Of a stretch of 64,000 nt of DNA, positions 36,801 through 48,549 are shown in pieces (position 1 is the first letter of the stretch; the number at the start of each line of letters is the position of its first letter). Made by a program: the position numbers and the translations under genes. A model generated the notes under the pieces. The model was not told where the DNA came from. It was given only the letters and a program-made list of their open reading frames with translations, and did not search any database. Origin of the DNA: Drosophila miranda (taxonomy: Eukaryota > Arthropoda > Insecta > Diptera > Drosophilidae); contig NC_046675.1 in assembly GCF_003369915.1 (NCBI RefSeq), positions 22,072,001 through 22,136,000 on the forward strand, read 5' to 3'.

Positions 36801-37319
36801 GGCTGGAAATTCATTTGCTGAGCAGCAAAAATCAATCGCAAATCGGGGAAAATCGTTTTCAAGTACATATTATGGCGTAATTGAAATAAATATTCCGATA
36901 ATGCTGATATATTTTTGGTATACATTTATGAGGCAGAGAAATCATCTCGTGTATGTCTGATGTGGCATGAAAAACAGGTGTAGCAATTGGTGAGAGTCCA
37001 TTTGCTGCTTGTTTCTACTATGAACTATTTTCTAATGAGTTTCTATTTAAATTTGTCTTTTGTTTTAGATATGAATAGTAGCCAAATTTCAATAGATGAA
37101 GCTATGTTTCTGATCATTCCTGATTAAAGTGGTAATAAGCAGTTAGTTCAGGCCGACAAAAAGCTACAACAATGTGGTAAAAAGTGAAATTTCTGATTGA
37201 AATGACTGTTTTTTGTAATCTGGAACTGTGAGAAAAATAACAACTCCACCCTAATTTAATTTCTTTGACATTTGGAGACCCCTTCCTGATCTGATCTGAA
37301 ACCAACATCAAATTTACAT

Positions 37320-37436
37320 TTCCTGTGATAATAGATAGCAACTAGCTTTCTCTGTGGATGTGGTTGGCAGATAGCTTTGCCTGTGAAATAGTTAGCAGAT
37401 AGCTTTCCCTGTGGATATATGTAGATTTCAGATAGA
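37320..37436. repeat. Imperfect tandem repeat, about 30 bp x 3-4
   Basis: Units share a core like ATAGCTTTCCCTGTGGAT followed by a GTTAGCAG-type end. The copies have drifted in length and sequence. No coding or RNA role is visible. Confidence 0.55.
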
Positions 37437-37659
37437 TTGTTTGCGTATGTGTGTACCTCAAACCCGTGCTTTCGCCAACCCAGCCCTTGCTCTAAGCCAA
37501 ATAAACACGCTCGGGTGGCTCTCACACGCCAACGAATTAAAGCTTGGCCACACTGAGAAAGCCTTCAGTGTGTGGTTGTAATTGTGTATCTATGTATCCA
37601 TGTTTGTGTATCTGTGTGAGTGAGGTGTACATACTTTGGTATAGGTGCAACCTACTTGC

Positions 37660-37860
37660 TTTGGTGGGCGATGAGCTCGACGGCGTTGATTTCCGCTGAT
37701 TGCTGTCGCTGTTTTCGCCGTTGCTGCCGCTGGCGCGTCCGCTAATTAAATTGTCATCCAAAGAAATGCCGTCGAGCCAATGCATGACATTATTTCCCTT
37801 TGTTGTCGACACGCACACTACAAACACTAGAACAAACACTGCCACTGGCGGCACACACAC
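37660..37860 (-). CDS. Candidate first coding exon of an unidentified gene
   Basis: A minus-strand frame stays open from 37860 with a strongly hydrophobic start (VCVPPVAVFVLVFVVCV), then HWLDGISLDDNLISG and a Ser/Asn-rich tail typical of fly coding DNA. It ends near a possible donor AAGCAA|GTAGGT at about 37658. The hydrophobic part has no ATG: the frame begins with GTG, and a stop lies two codons above. So either an upstream exon supplies the start through a weak acceptor, or translation begins at the Met before HWLDG, without a signal peptide. No downstream exon is visible in the window. Real coding status is uncertain. Confidence 0.3.
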
Positions 37861-40800
37861 GGATACTCATGTATCGGAGGAATAAATCACATTTGGGCAG
37901 ACGGCGACGGGCCAGCAATTGATAATAATTTCATCTCAAATCGTTGACACTTCATTTTGCATACCGTTTTTCCTTTCGCTTTGTTTCGCTCTTCTTTATT
38001 TTTTTCACATTTTTTTTACACCTTCAGGGCATTGGCAGCTGACATTTGTTTGCTCATTCCATCCACACTGGGCAATAATTCGATTCCCAGCAACAAGTAT
38101 TGAATGGACGTTTAGCTCTTTTCCGCTTGTTCTTCCCTTATGCCTTTTGCTTTGGCTTTGGCTTTCACTTCACGATTTGCTTTCAACAACACGCATACGC
38201 ATACGCCCTGTGTGACATAATTAGCACATTGCACTTTAACACTTGTCAACAGCTACAGCTACAGGGCTTGCCTGCCGCCCTCTGGTCTACTCCGCACAGA
38301 CTACAGAATAGATCGCAAATTATGAAAGATTTCGTACAGAATTGGTAACACTCTCACAGCTGTGGTAAAGTGTACTTAAAATATGAGTTGGTGTTGCTTC
38401 ACAAAAATAAAAAATAAAAAGAATCGCCTGACTCAAAACTGTCGATAGCTTTGCGATAATGCCCATCGATTTATCCACGATTGCGACTCGTTGTGAGCCC
38501 TCTGGCTAACCGGCTGCTTCTGACCGGAGACGCGAACCCCAGACGCTGACCATACGTATGGATTGTACTCGCAGACGTACACGGACACGGAGACACAGAG
38601 TCCGGCGACTGTGGCGTGGCGCATTTTCCAATCGTTTCGCACATTATTGTTTCCATTGTGTTCGATATTTGTATTTTCTTGTACTTTTGTTGTTCGCCCA
38701 CAGACACATCAATACGATACGATACCATATCGGTACATGTGTATAAGTTTGCCTCAATTTATTGTACCTTCCTCTGTTTATTTTATACAGGCCCCAGCAT
38801 TCTAGTATTACTCAGTGGGTGGGGAGGGGGGGGCTTGTTAGCCGAGCCGCTTCTGGCCAATTTCCTATTAGACATGTCGGCAGATACAGTTCGTGTGCGT
38901 ATTGAATGTGGCAAAGCACTGGAGAACCATGGGATGGCTGGCTGGCTGGCAGCCGAAGGTGATTCAGACAGATAAATATTACCTGTCTGCCCTTCGGGGG
39001 TATACTGCGATTTATATATACATTAGCATTGGCCAAATAGAAATTCGATAGAAATTCAAAGGAAATATAGAGGAAATAGCACCTACGTACATATTTACAT
39101 GTGGAATAATATTTATAAAATCTACAGTTATGCCTATTATGCCAGACAAATATATCAGAAAAAAATGGAACAGAAAAATCACTCAATAAATCATTCATTA
39201 AGCACTGAAACTGTCGCACATCGAAAGGCATTATGTCAAAAATGTGTCAAACAAGAATTTAAGTATTCTGAAAATATTTTGAATGCATTTTCGGGGGAGA
39301 GCTTTGCTCTACAGCTCGACGATTATATACGTATGTATATGTTTTTCTTAATTTGATCTTTTATGTCTTAATTTTCATTAATTGCTTGAGTTGTTCGAAT
39401 TGCCGATTGCTTGTTTATACCAGAGCGGTGTATTTAAAACATCTGACTAAACATGAATGAAACTCGTACAAATTCAATGTGGAGAAAAAAAAATCAGGGA
39501 GATCATTGAATCTTTGAAAGAAGAATCGTTAGATCAGTGAACTCTTGGATAGAAAGACTGCCTGCGAGCACTATACACATATTTTCGTTTTATTTTCCAT
39601 CGAACCACAACCACTGTGCACTTAATGGCCGCTTGTCAACAGTGCCCATACTGATGGTCTGCTTTCCCTCAATTTACTTTCGAAATATATTTTAAGGTAA
39701 TTTAAAACCAAATGTTTATAGTAGTTCGATTGGGAAATTCTTTTAAAATGTTAGTGCAGCCTCACTTCTAATGGAAAATACATATAATTTTTGGCGTTTA
39801 ATGAAGGCCTCAATGGCGCTGGCTGCATTCTTTTGGGTCATCATCGATGCCTGCGTCAATCTGTGGACCGGGCCTGCACTTTTACACATATTTTCAATGA
39901 TAAACGTCGGCGATTCCTCTGGGACCCGTGGCCATATTTGTTTTGGCTGGCGTTGCTTATTTACGTTTCAATCAGAAAACAATTTCGCTTCCGCCTAGCC
40001 GCGGCGAGATCACTATTGGGTCACGCGGCGTATGAGCGATATACAGGATCGGCGCCACGCTGCGTATGAGATGAGATCTCGGCCACACTGTAACACAAGA
40101 AGCAGCAACAACAACCAAATCGGGGGAAAACAACGATGCGCCGCGTCCGCTGACGTTGAAAGACCGACTTATTCTGCTGCCACTGCCACTGCACTGCAAT
40201 GAGCACTGGCATCGAACCTATTGCTCCAAAACAGCTGTCTTCCAGGCAGCCAGACAGCCACACTCACACCCATACAGCGCCTCCCACACATGTGTGTGTG
40301 TATGTGTGTTGCCGTGTGTGCGTAGGCCTTAAGTACTGCCAGACAACAGCATAGCCGTTCGTTCTAGTCTGGCCCTCCCGCCACACACTGCTCCGCACCG
40401 CTCTATGGAAAATTAAAAGAATCAAAGGCAAAGGCAACGGCAAAGAGCAAAATTAAGTATTTAGTTGTATTCTAGTATCGTATCTAGAGTATACATGCAT
40501 TCTGGCTTGCATTTTTTAGCAGTGCCAGGCAATAAAGGGGCTACCCGGGGGGGTGCTCTACTCGTATAAGTTGTCTTCTTTTGGGGTGTGCCTAAAAGTA
40601 AAGACTTTTTTGGCAAATAACTAACATTTTTTAGGACTCTAAAGGTCTTGTCTCTAGTATCCTATATCTCTTTAATCTCTGTATATCATTTTCAGGCGCA
40701 ACGAATTTTGTTTATAGCCATATCTTTCATTTTCAAAGCTTTTTTTGCTTTCAATTTATTGCTCATTAAATATAAGCTCCATTCGGATATCTATTTCGCA

Positions 40801-43800
40801 GGAAAATTTCTACTTGGGTTCACCCTAATGTGTAAGCGTCTCAGCCTCTGCTACAATGTGTATAGATATGTATGGGTGGATGTGTGTGCGTTCTTATGTC
40901 AAAGCTGAATGGAAAAGAGTAAAAAATAAAATGTATAAGAGCCCAAGATAAAATGCATTGTTTCAGGCGAGCAGAGCACGCAGGCAGGCGAAATACAAAA
41001 AATAAGAAAAAAGGAAGATACTTTTACACACAAAATGTGTAAGAATTATTAGCAGGCATGGTGGTGGGATGGAATGTGATGCAACGGAAATTGCGCCCTA
41101 GGGCTGTCCACATTCTGCAGCAAGAAAAAAGAATTTTCTATATGTTTTAGCTGGATAGAAACTATTACATTTGGAAACTATTAAATCGAGGACATTCTTA
41201 CTATAAAGTAATTGAAAATTTTGGAAGATTTATGGGTGCAGAGGGGCTGACAATCTCTTGTTTATCTAAGGTATAAATTGATGAAAAAAGCTAACTGGAT
41301 AACAATGTAATTCAAAAGTAAAAGGATTCATATCTTTAGTAGTGCTGACAACCCTGGTTTATCTTATAGCCGCGTTTCCTTGGCCTCCTTGCAGCTACGG
41401 CAATTAACACATCAATGCATGTACAGACACTCACATGCGATGCGATATCAATGGAGGCATCCCCACACACGCTGCAACCAATACTCCTCCCCTATCCTCG
41501 CAGCCACTTCAATCCCCCTTTTCTTCCGTCCTTCCATTGTGGAATGAAATAAATTATTGTATTTGAAAGCTTTTAAAGCGTGGGCCCACGACTAAGACTA
41601 CGAGTCTGCATTTATTTGAATTTCTTGTTGATATCGAACGGGGGAAAGCACGCAAACAAACAGAAACTCAACCGATTCGACCGACCAATCCGATAGACAG
41701 ACAGAGAGACAGGGCTGGGATATTCGACGCCCACTTGCAATATTTATTGTGTTTTGAATGGGGGAATCTGCAGGGTCGCAGCTATAGGTGGGAGGTATAC
41801 CCGTAAACTAACCTTTGACGCTGCCGTTTTCCCTCACTCGCAGCTCCACGTACGGAACTCCTTTATGTGTGTGTGTTTTCGGTACTTTGATAATTTATTG
41901 TGTTACGTATACGCAGCGTGGGCTGCTGGAAGCCTAGAGAATTGCTATTGAATCAAATTGAAAAGGCCAAAGCCAAAGTTTGGGGGAAAAATGTTTCATA
42001 AATGCCTGCCCCCAAACAAAAAGTCGATTTTTAAGAGTAAAACTCGTTTTGGGTTGCCAGTTTTTCGTTTCCATTCATATTGTTTTGGACTTTCGATGGC
42101 ATTGTAATGTAATTCCTTGTTTGGCAGAGAGCTATTGTTTGTATTACCTGTTGGCAGTGATTCGACCCACCCTTGGGAAACTCCCTGAAACTGTAATAAA
42201 AATGAATAGAATGGCAACAAGTACCACAAAAGTCCAACCGAATCCAAAGGCAAAAGGATGCTCGATTAAGTGCACCAAAAATGGGTACAAAAAGGATTTG
42301 GGGAAGGGCTGAAATTACTGTTAGCCGAATGACATTCATAACTATGCAAATTTATTGTGTAATTCTTCCACAAAACTCTAAACAGTATTATACACAATAA
42401 CTTGAGAAGCAATTATCGTTAATTGTTATGGCCATTTAAATTTAACGCATCATTAACAACCAGAAGCAGAAACAGCAACAGAATCAGAGGCAGAAATAGC
42501 CCCAAATGAAGCTTTTGGATTCAACAAAATTATAATAAATGAGCTTTGGGCCAAAAAGCTTTGGCGAAAGAGAAAGTTAAGAGAGAGAGAGAGAGCAAGG
42601 CCAATGTTGGTGAAACTTTGTCAGAGGGATTGCTCTTTTATGCGTTGCCTACTTTTGGGCGTCAGTTTTTATGACTCTTGACCCGCAACCGATTGCCAAC
42701 TGAGCCTCATGACAAATTTAATTACCAAAACCTAAAAAAAGGCGCCATAAAGAAAAAGCAAATACCCCTCAAATACCATTCAATGACAGATACAAAAGGA
42801 AGCTGCCACTAACACTGCGGCTGTGACTGGCTGGACTGCTGGCTGGTATCCGATAATCCAAGTTCAATGAGTCGTGCAAAATTTATGAAGATTATAAAAT
42901 TTGTGGCAGGCCGGCCTCTGGGCGCTTCTCTTTTCACTCAATTCTGGACAAGGTCAAGGCTGAAACTAAACAGCATGTGGCTTAAATTTGTAACCAAAAT
43001 TGAGGCACAGCTATATTACATATATATCCACTTTGGATGAAGATTGAGGTCCATTTCAGAGACATATGTTGCTGAAATCGTTCGGCTGTCTCTCTGGCTG
43101 GAACTCTGATGCCGGGGTCCAGTTGTGGCTGACAAGTGTCTTGAATAATTTATGACTCGGCCACTTTCAACTGCAGCAGCTGGTGTTCCAGTATCTGCCT
43201 CTGCCCCACCTCTGCTGGTGTCTCCACGAAGTCTGCATTAATTTTAATTTGTTGTGGGACCAGCGTGCCCGCTTGAAAGTTCCTCAAGACATTCCAAGAA
43301 GGAAACGAACGTAGTACTGGTATTCCCCATTGGCTTAGCCATTTTCCAAAAGCAAAAGTGTTAAGAGCATTCCCTTAGATACATCCAGACACACCCCCTT
43401 CCAACAATTACGTTCAATTGGAAATTTGTGAGCAGCATTTACTTTATTTCGCATTATTATTGTCGGGGGAGGAAGGAAACAGCAGCGCAGCAGTTCCCCA
43501 ATGTTTGGACTTTATTTCGGGGTGTGGTGTGCATTTGTGCGTGCATCATCGAGGGGGAGGAACAAGGGACCGCTTTTACTTAAAGCAATTGGTTTTTCAC
43601 AGAGATAAAACCAGGAGGGGAGACTGCTAGACAGACCCCTAACAAGTGCCAATTGAATATGGCCATCAAAATCACATGAATACGTTGATATTCTTATTGA
43701 GAGTCCTGCGTTCGTGGTGTTAAATGGTCTGTAAATCCTTCACACCTCTTAAATCAAGTGTTCTTATCGCCAAAGCTAAACATATATTCTTATATATCTG

Positions 43801-46301
43801 ATTCCTGAAAGTAATCAGAGCTCAAAACTTAAGCCATCCACTTAGTGGGTGTGGCATCCAGCAGCCAGCAGCATGTCAACGAGTTGCCTCAAGTGGCAGC
43901 CTTAAATGTTGCCATGGGGAAAGCGAAACCTGTCTTCATCTTCTTGTCTGTTTTTCTTTTCGTCGTTGAATTTTTCCCAACTTTGTTTTCATTTCATTAG
44001 GATAGCAACAATGTTGGGGGTAAAGCTGCAGCTAATTGCAATCAAGGTGGAGCTTCAACTTGTTGCTGTGACGCTCTTGAGTTGCACCATCGCGTGTAGT
44101 GTTTCGTGTGGCACATGAGCGGTGCGCGGTGCTCCCTTCTTTTTTCAGCATTTCTGCTTTTAGCTGGCTGCCTGACTGACGAGTTGACTGGCTAAATTAA
44201 TGGATCATCGCAAATTGCAATTCTTTGTTAATTATGACTTGTCCCTCAGCTTAAAGATGTAAGATACAGATACTTTAAAGAACTCTCATTTCAGAAGCCT
44301 TTTAATTTTAATTAGAGCCAAACACGTTTGCTGCAACCATCCTAATGTTAGGCCCCATAGAAACCCAAAAATAAACCAACAAGAACCTGCACAAAAGCCA
44401 CTCTTGCTGTGTCGCATGTTTGTAAATATATTTTATAGCTTTTGGAGCTGAACAAATATAGCAAACAAAATCAACAACAAGCAAGCGACTCTTCCGAAGC
44501 CAAAGGACCTTTTTATTACCTTTGTCAAATGCACAAATAGCCCCCGAAAAATCCAAAGGCACTTCCACACAAAACACAGCCAGGACTCCCAGTCCAGGCT
44601 AAGCAATTTCAATGACAAAACACAACAAACGGCTCAGGCAAATTTACACATTTTGCAGACCAACAAAATGGGTAAAAAAATGTATGCCCATGTCCATGGC
44701 CATGGCCCACCCCCCAAATAAAAAAGGGTTGAAGCTCAAATGTAGCGAAGGCAAATATCCAAACATCTAAAGGTACGACGAGTATACAATAAAATATTAT
44801 ATCGTAATAAAAACCCAACGAGAATCCCAGCGCAAACGGATACACGAGCTCTTTGTAGAAATAAGAGAAATGGTTGTCAGGTGGCAATAGTCGTAGTGTG
44901 GGGCAGATAACACAACGATTGAGCGATACTTTTCGTATAATATGTGTGTGTATTCCTCGAGCGTCCCAGAAGCAGGAGCGGCAGCAGAACCTGCCAGGCA
45001 TCGCAATATGTATTTAAGATTTATTGTAGATTTATGCTCGCCTTTTCCTCTGGTTAGCAGCTGCTGCTCCTTCCTCCTGTTATGCTACTGCTGCTCCTCT
45101 ATTTTCATTCATGGCTAACAAGCAATTTGGCATCTCAGCAAGTTGGGGGTAACATCCACACACACACACAGACAGATAGATATCTGGGAGAATTCCAAGA
45201 TGTAGGCTAAGCTCTTTAGTGGCTACGTTTTCACGGGCTGTTAGCGAAGCCAATTAACAATGAGAAAATCATGCTGAATATATATTTAAAATGAATATAG
45301 AAATATAAAAAAAATAAGAATAAACTTCAAGGATTTAATCTCTCTAACATTGAGCTTTCATTGCATTGTTCTTGAACATGATTTATCTATCCTAAATATT
45401 TCCATTCATCATATTTAAATGCTGCAAAAGTTCTCTTAGACAACTCACAATTTCTCTTCAGCTTATTACTAAACTGGTTTTTAGTCTCTCATATCATCAA
45501 TCCCCCCCGAAAAAGTTGTTGGCCAAAAATGTGGCAGGGGCACATTTGGCACAATGGAAACCAAAAATGTTGTCACTCCGAGTGTCAGGAGATTATTAAT
45601 TCCCTGTTTCCGGTGCATGTTTCGAGGGGTAGAAAGTTTAGTTGCATGTTTTTAATTAAATTTCACTTATTATTATTACTATTTTTGGTCAGCTTTTGCA
45701 CTCGTCATTCCCCGTCTCCCATACGGTTCTGTTTGTGCGGTCGGGACATAAGTAAATGTGACGTGTTCAGTGCTGCATATATATTCGGGTTATACATATT
45801 GCATTTGTTCTTGTTTCTGGTTCCAAAATAAAACAAGCAAAACAAGTTTTTTAACTAATCCCCACAGCACAGTGCCTGCTGAAAAAGAGCAAACAACAAT
45901 GGCAACAGCAGAAAACCCTGAGAAAAAAAAAAGAATAGCAGAGCAGAGGGAAAACCGAAAGCGAAACCAAAACTGAAAACTGAATGAATGGTCGGAGCAA
46001 CTGTTTGCAAAGGGAAAAGAAAGGAAAAACTGCGAGGCGTAGCGGGAGGGGTGGAACAAAGGGAAATTTATTTCCGTTTTGTGTTTTTAAAAATTGTTGT
46101 TTTATTGAATATGTTTTTTCGGTTGTTCGTTTTTTGAGATTTCTTATAAGTGTTTAATTATTAAAATAGAGCATACAAAATAGAATAAAATCCATACAAA
46201 ATATTTTGCCATTTTTCGCACATCATCACACAAAAAATGCCTCTAGAAAAGGGCTTCTCGCCCACTACCACTCGCACTTCTCCACTTTCTGCATCAATCC
46301 A
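37861..46301. other. Non-coding stretch, 8.4 kb, no gene seen
   Basis: The segment 38430-38480 has clustered ATCGAT/TCGATAG motifs, and 40080-40095 a GGCCACACTG motif. Either might be a promoter, the first perhaps for the candidate exon at 37.7 kb. CA/TG tracts lie near 40280-40320 and a GA tract near 42583. The rest is AT-rich without coding signals. Confidence 0.45.
46067..46106 (-). terminator. Possible poly(A) signals of the neurochondrin gene
   Basis: Two AATAAA hexamers on the minus strand, at 46106-46101 and 46072-46067, about 200 and 230 bp beyond the stop codon. Which is used is not known. Confidence 0.4.
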
Positions 46302-48473
46302 TCAGTCGCCGAAGAGCTTCTTGCCCAGATCCATCATCCTGTGATTGCGACAGACGCGCAAGGCATCGGCCTTCTTGAGCACCTCCTGGACATCGCCATT
46401 CACATCCACCAGCTGCGAGAGGAAGTCCTCGTAGGCGGACTTCACATTCGCCGGCAGGGTGCCAATCTTCACCTTCTTCAGCGTCTTCACAATGCCCTCG
46501 GCCCAGCCGGACTCCAGGGCGAACTCCGAAAGCCATGGCACCAGCGGCAGAACACCGCACATGGTCTGCATTCCCAAGAACCACAGCTCCGAGAGATCCG
46601 ACCAGTTGCCCTTGTAGGCAATGGACACCACGAGGGCGGTGGGATCGTTGCTCTCGTCGATGTTGTACGCGTCCCAGAGGAAGCGAATGGTGGCCTGTAT
46701 ATACCGACAGATGGAGAAATCGTTCTGTTTCACCTTCTTTGACTGCTGCTTGAGCAGGAGCAGACCAAGGACAGCCAGATTGCCGTGGATAACCAGATTA
46801 TCGGGGGTGTCCTTCAGCTCTGGCAGATTCTCCACCACATACTTCAAAAGATTGACAAAGGTGGCACCATCCTCGGCGCGCTTTGGCTCCAGCACGGTAA
46901 AGTTCATAAGGATGTTGCAGAGCGAGACGATGGCACTTCTGGCCACCTTCATCTCGGCCTTCTGCTCCAGCGTGGGCACTGGATCCGGTTCGTTCATGCG
47001 CGCCAATCGCTCGGCCCTGGGGATTGGGGGACGCTTCCAGTGGGCAATGCTGAAGTACAGCTCCAGAGACTCAAGCAGAACCTCATCCTGCTTGTGGGTA
47101 AACAGCACACGACGTGCCTCATCCTCCACGGCAAAGTGGCAGAGGGCGGGCATCATAATCCTCAGCACGTCGATGGGCTCCTCACCCTCCCGGTTGCCGG
47201 CACGCCAGGTCTTCAGATCATGGAACGACTCATTGGCCACCTTCAGCATGAAGGGCAGCAGCTTATAGATGGCCGGACGCATGGCTGTGGTCTCCTGGGC
47301 CAGCCAGGCGGACAGGATTCTCACGATAGCAATAATGAAGTTCTTATCACGGGGATTCCCGCTCTCGCGGATCTTGTCATTGCTGACACGCGTGAGTACA
47401 GCCATCACTTGATTGAAGGCACCCTTGAGGGCCGTGTACGTGGTCTGCTTCTCCTTGGGCTCCAGGTCCAGCTGATCGGTGGCCATATACTCGATGCACT
47501 GCTCGAGGATCACGAAGCAGCAGGTGAGCAGCTCGGCCTGCTTGAAGGTCGTCTCCAGCTTCTTCTCGTCCATCTGCATGCGCACCTCGATGGCTGCCAG
47601 CTGCAGGAGCGACAGGAAGAACTGTTTCTGCTCGTCCATAAAGGCCCACTGAATGCCCAGCACCTGCAGGGTGGTGGCAATCAGATGCAGGGCCGGATCC
47701 CGCTGCTTGGGCCCGATCTTGGCCTTCAGAATATCCCCGCAGCCTTTGAACAAGCTCTCCGGCCAGATCTGGCCGTCCAGCGAGTTGTTCACGACCTCCT
47801 TGCGACAGGTGATGAGGATGTCGGCCAAAATCCGGCAGAGCTCGTACTTCCTGTCCGTGTGATCAGTCTCCATGTCCAGGGCAATCCGCTGGATCAGGGC
47901 ATGGAAAGCCGTGGGATCCTCTGGCCAGGAGAGCACGCCAAACTTGTTCACCAGCAACACAATCAGGTGCAGGGCCTCGTCTGTCTGGAAGCTCTGCGCG
48001 GAGTAGATCTGCGACATCTTGGGGATGGCGCCGGTGGCCAGGAGAGCCTGCTGTCCGGGCGCATGGCTGGCAATGCTCTTCAAGCAACTGTAGGCCTCAC
48101 TCACGACAATCAGATTGTCCTCGTAGTCCTCATCGTCGGCCTGCTCGACAATCTCCAGCAGCGTGGGTATGGCATCAATAATGTCCTTGTGCGTGGCCAG
48201 CTCCTCCTCCTGGCAGAAGCACGTGAGAATCGAGAGGGCAACGCTCTTGTACACCAGCGGGGGGCAGTCACTGGGCAGATCCTTGGACACGAGCAGCTTC
48301 CTGAGGAAGGGGAAACCGATGGCCTCGAATAGCAGCTTCTTGCCCTCGGCATTGGCGTCCCTGCCCTTCACCAGCTTCGTGACCATAAAGAGGACCGCGA
48401 ACTTCTCCGTATCGCTCTTGGTGCCCTTCAACAGGTTGGCGCACTTGCGCACGGGCTCTGGCACATCCGTCAT
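46302..48473 (-). CDS. CG2330: Neurochondrin
   Basis: Intronless 723-aa frame starting MTDVPEPVRKCANLL and ending MMDLGKKLFGD. The length is close to vertebrate neurochondrin (about 730 residues) and the protein is alpha-helical throughout, as expected for this armadillo-like family. Recognisable stretches include FPFLRKLLVSKDLP (about residues 53-66), the acidic EQADDEDYEDN segment (about 110-120) and LPLVPWLSEFALESGWAEG near residue 650. There is no signal peptide or membrane segment. In mammals neurochondrin is a cytoplasmic, neuron-enriched protein that binds CaMKII and several membrane receptors; transfer of that role to flies is inference. The symbol is the D. melanogaster homologue as I recall it. 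A TA tract lies 42-65 bp upstream. A 515-aa open frame on the opposite strand is a shadow. Confidence 0.95.
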   Translation of the reverse strand: MTDVPEPVRKCANLLKGTKSDTEKFAVLFMVTKLVKGRDANAEGKKLLFEAIGFPFLRKLLVSKDLPSDCPPLVYKSVALSILTCFCQEEELATHKDIIDAIPTLLEIVEQADDEDYEDNLIVVSEAYSCLKSIASHAPGQQALLATGAIPKMSQIYSAQSFQTDEALHLIVLLVNKFGVLSWPEDPTAFHALIQRIALDMETDHTDRKYELCRILADILITCRKEVVNNSLDGQIWPESLFKGCGDILKAKIGPKQRDPALHLIATTLQVLGIQWAFMDEQKQFFLSLLQLAAIEVRMQMDEKKLETTFKQAELLTCCFVILEQCIEYMATDQLDLEPKEKQTTYTALKGAFNQVMAVLTRVSNDKIRESGNPRDKNFIIAIVRILSAWLAQETTAMRPAIYKLLPFMLKVANESFHDLKTWRAGNREGEEPIDVLRIMMPALCHFAVEDEARRVLFTHKQDEVLLESLELYFSIAHWKRPPIPRAERLARMNEPDPVPTLEQKAEMKVARSAIVSLCNILMNFTVLEPKRAEDGATFVNLLKYVVENLPELKDTPDNLVIHGNLAVLGLLLLKQQSKKVKQNDFSICRYIQATIRFLWDAYNIDESNDPTALVVSIAYKGNWSDLSELWFLGMQTMCGVLPLVPWLSEFALESGWAEGIVKTLKKVKIGTLPANVKSAYEDFLSQLVDVNGDVQEVLKKADALRVCRNHRMMDLGKKLFGD

Positions 48474-48514
48474 TCTGCGATGCTGCTATTCCCTCTGTAT
48501 CTCTCGGGTTCTTG

Positions 48515-48538
48515 CTATATATATATATATATATATAT
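48515..48538. repeat. (TA)n microsatellite
   Basis: About 12 TA units directly upstream of the neurochondrin start, likely within its 5'UTR or promoter. Length is expected to vary between individuals. Confidence 0.85.
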
Positions 48539-48549
48539 CCTATATACAC

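Larger units (their letters stand above)
30307..37655. other. Non-coding stretch, 7.3 kb, no gene seen
   Basis: Holds a GA tract at 30870-30891, an AAAAC-type repeat near 33090-33110, AG-rich simple sequence near 35396-35446 and a roughly 30-bp tandem repeat at 37320-37436. The first few hundred bases probably include the 5'UTR and promoter of the minus-strand gene. Open frames here lack coding character. Confidence 0.45.

Noticed and set aside
46785..48332. 515-aa open frame on the plus strand over the neurochondrin gene
   Set aside because: Antisense shadow: long open antisense frames arise from codon bias of the GC-rich neurochondrin coding sequence, and its translation shows no domain.
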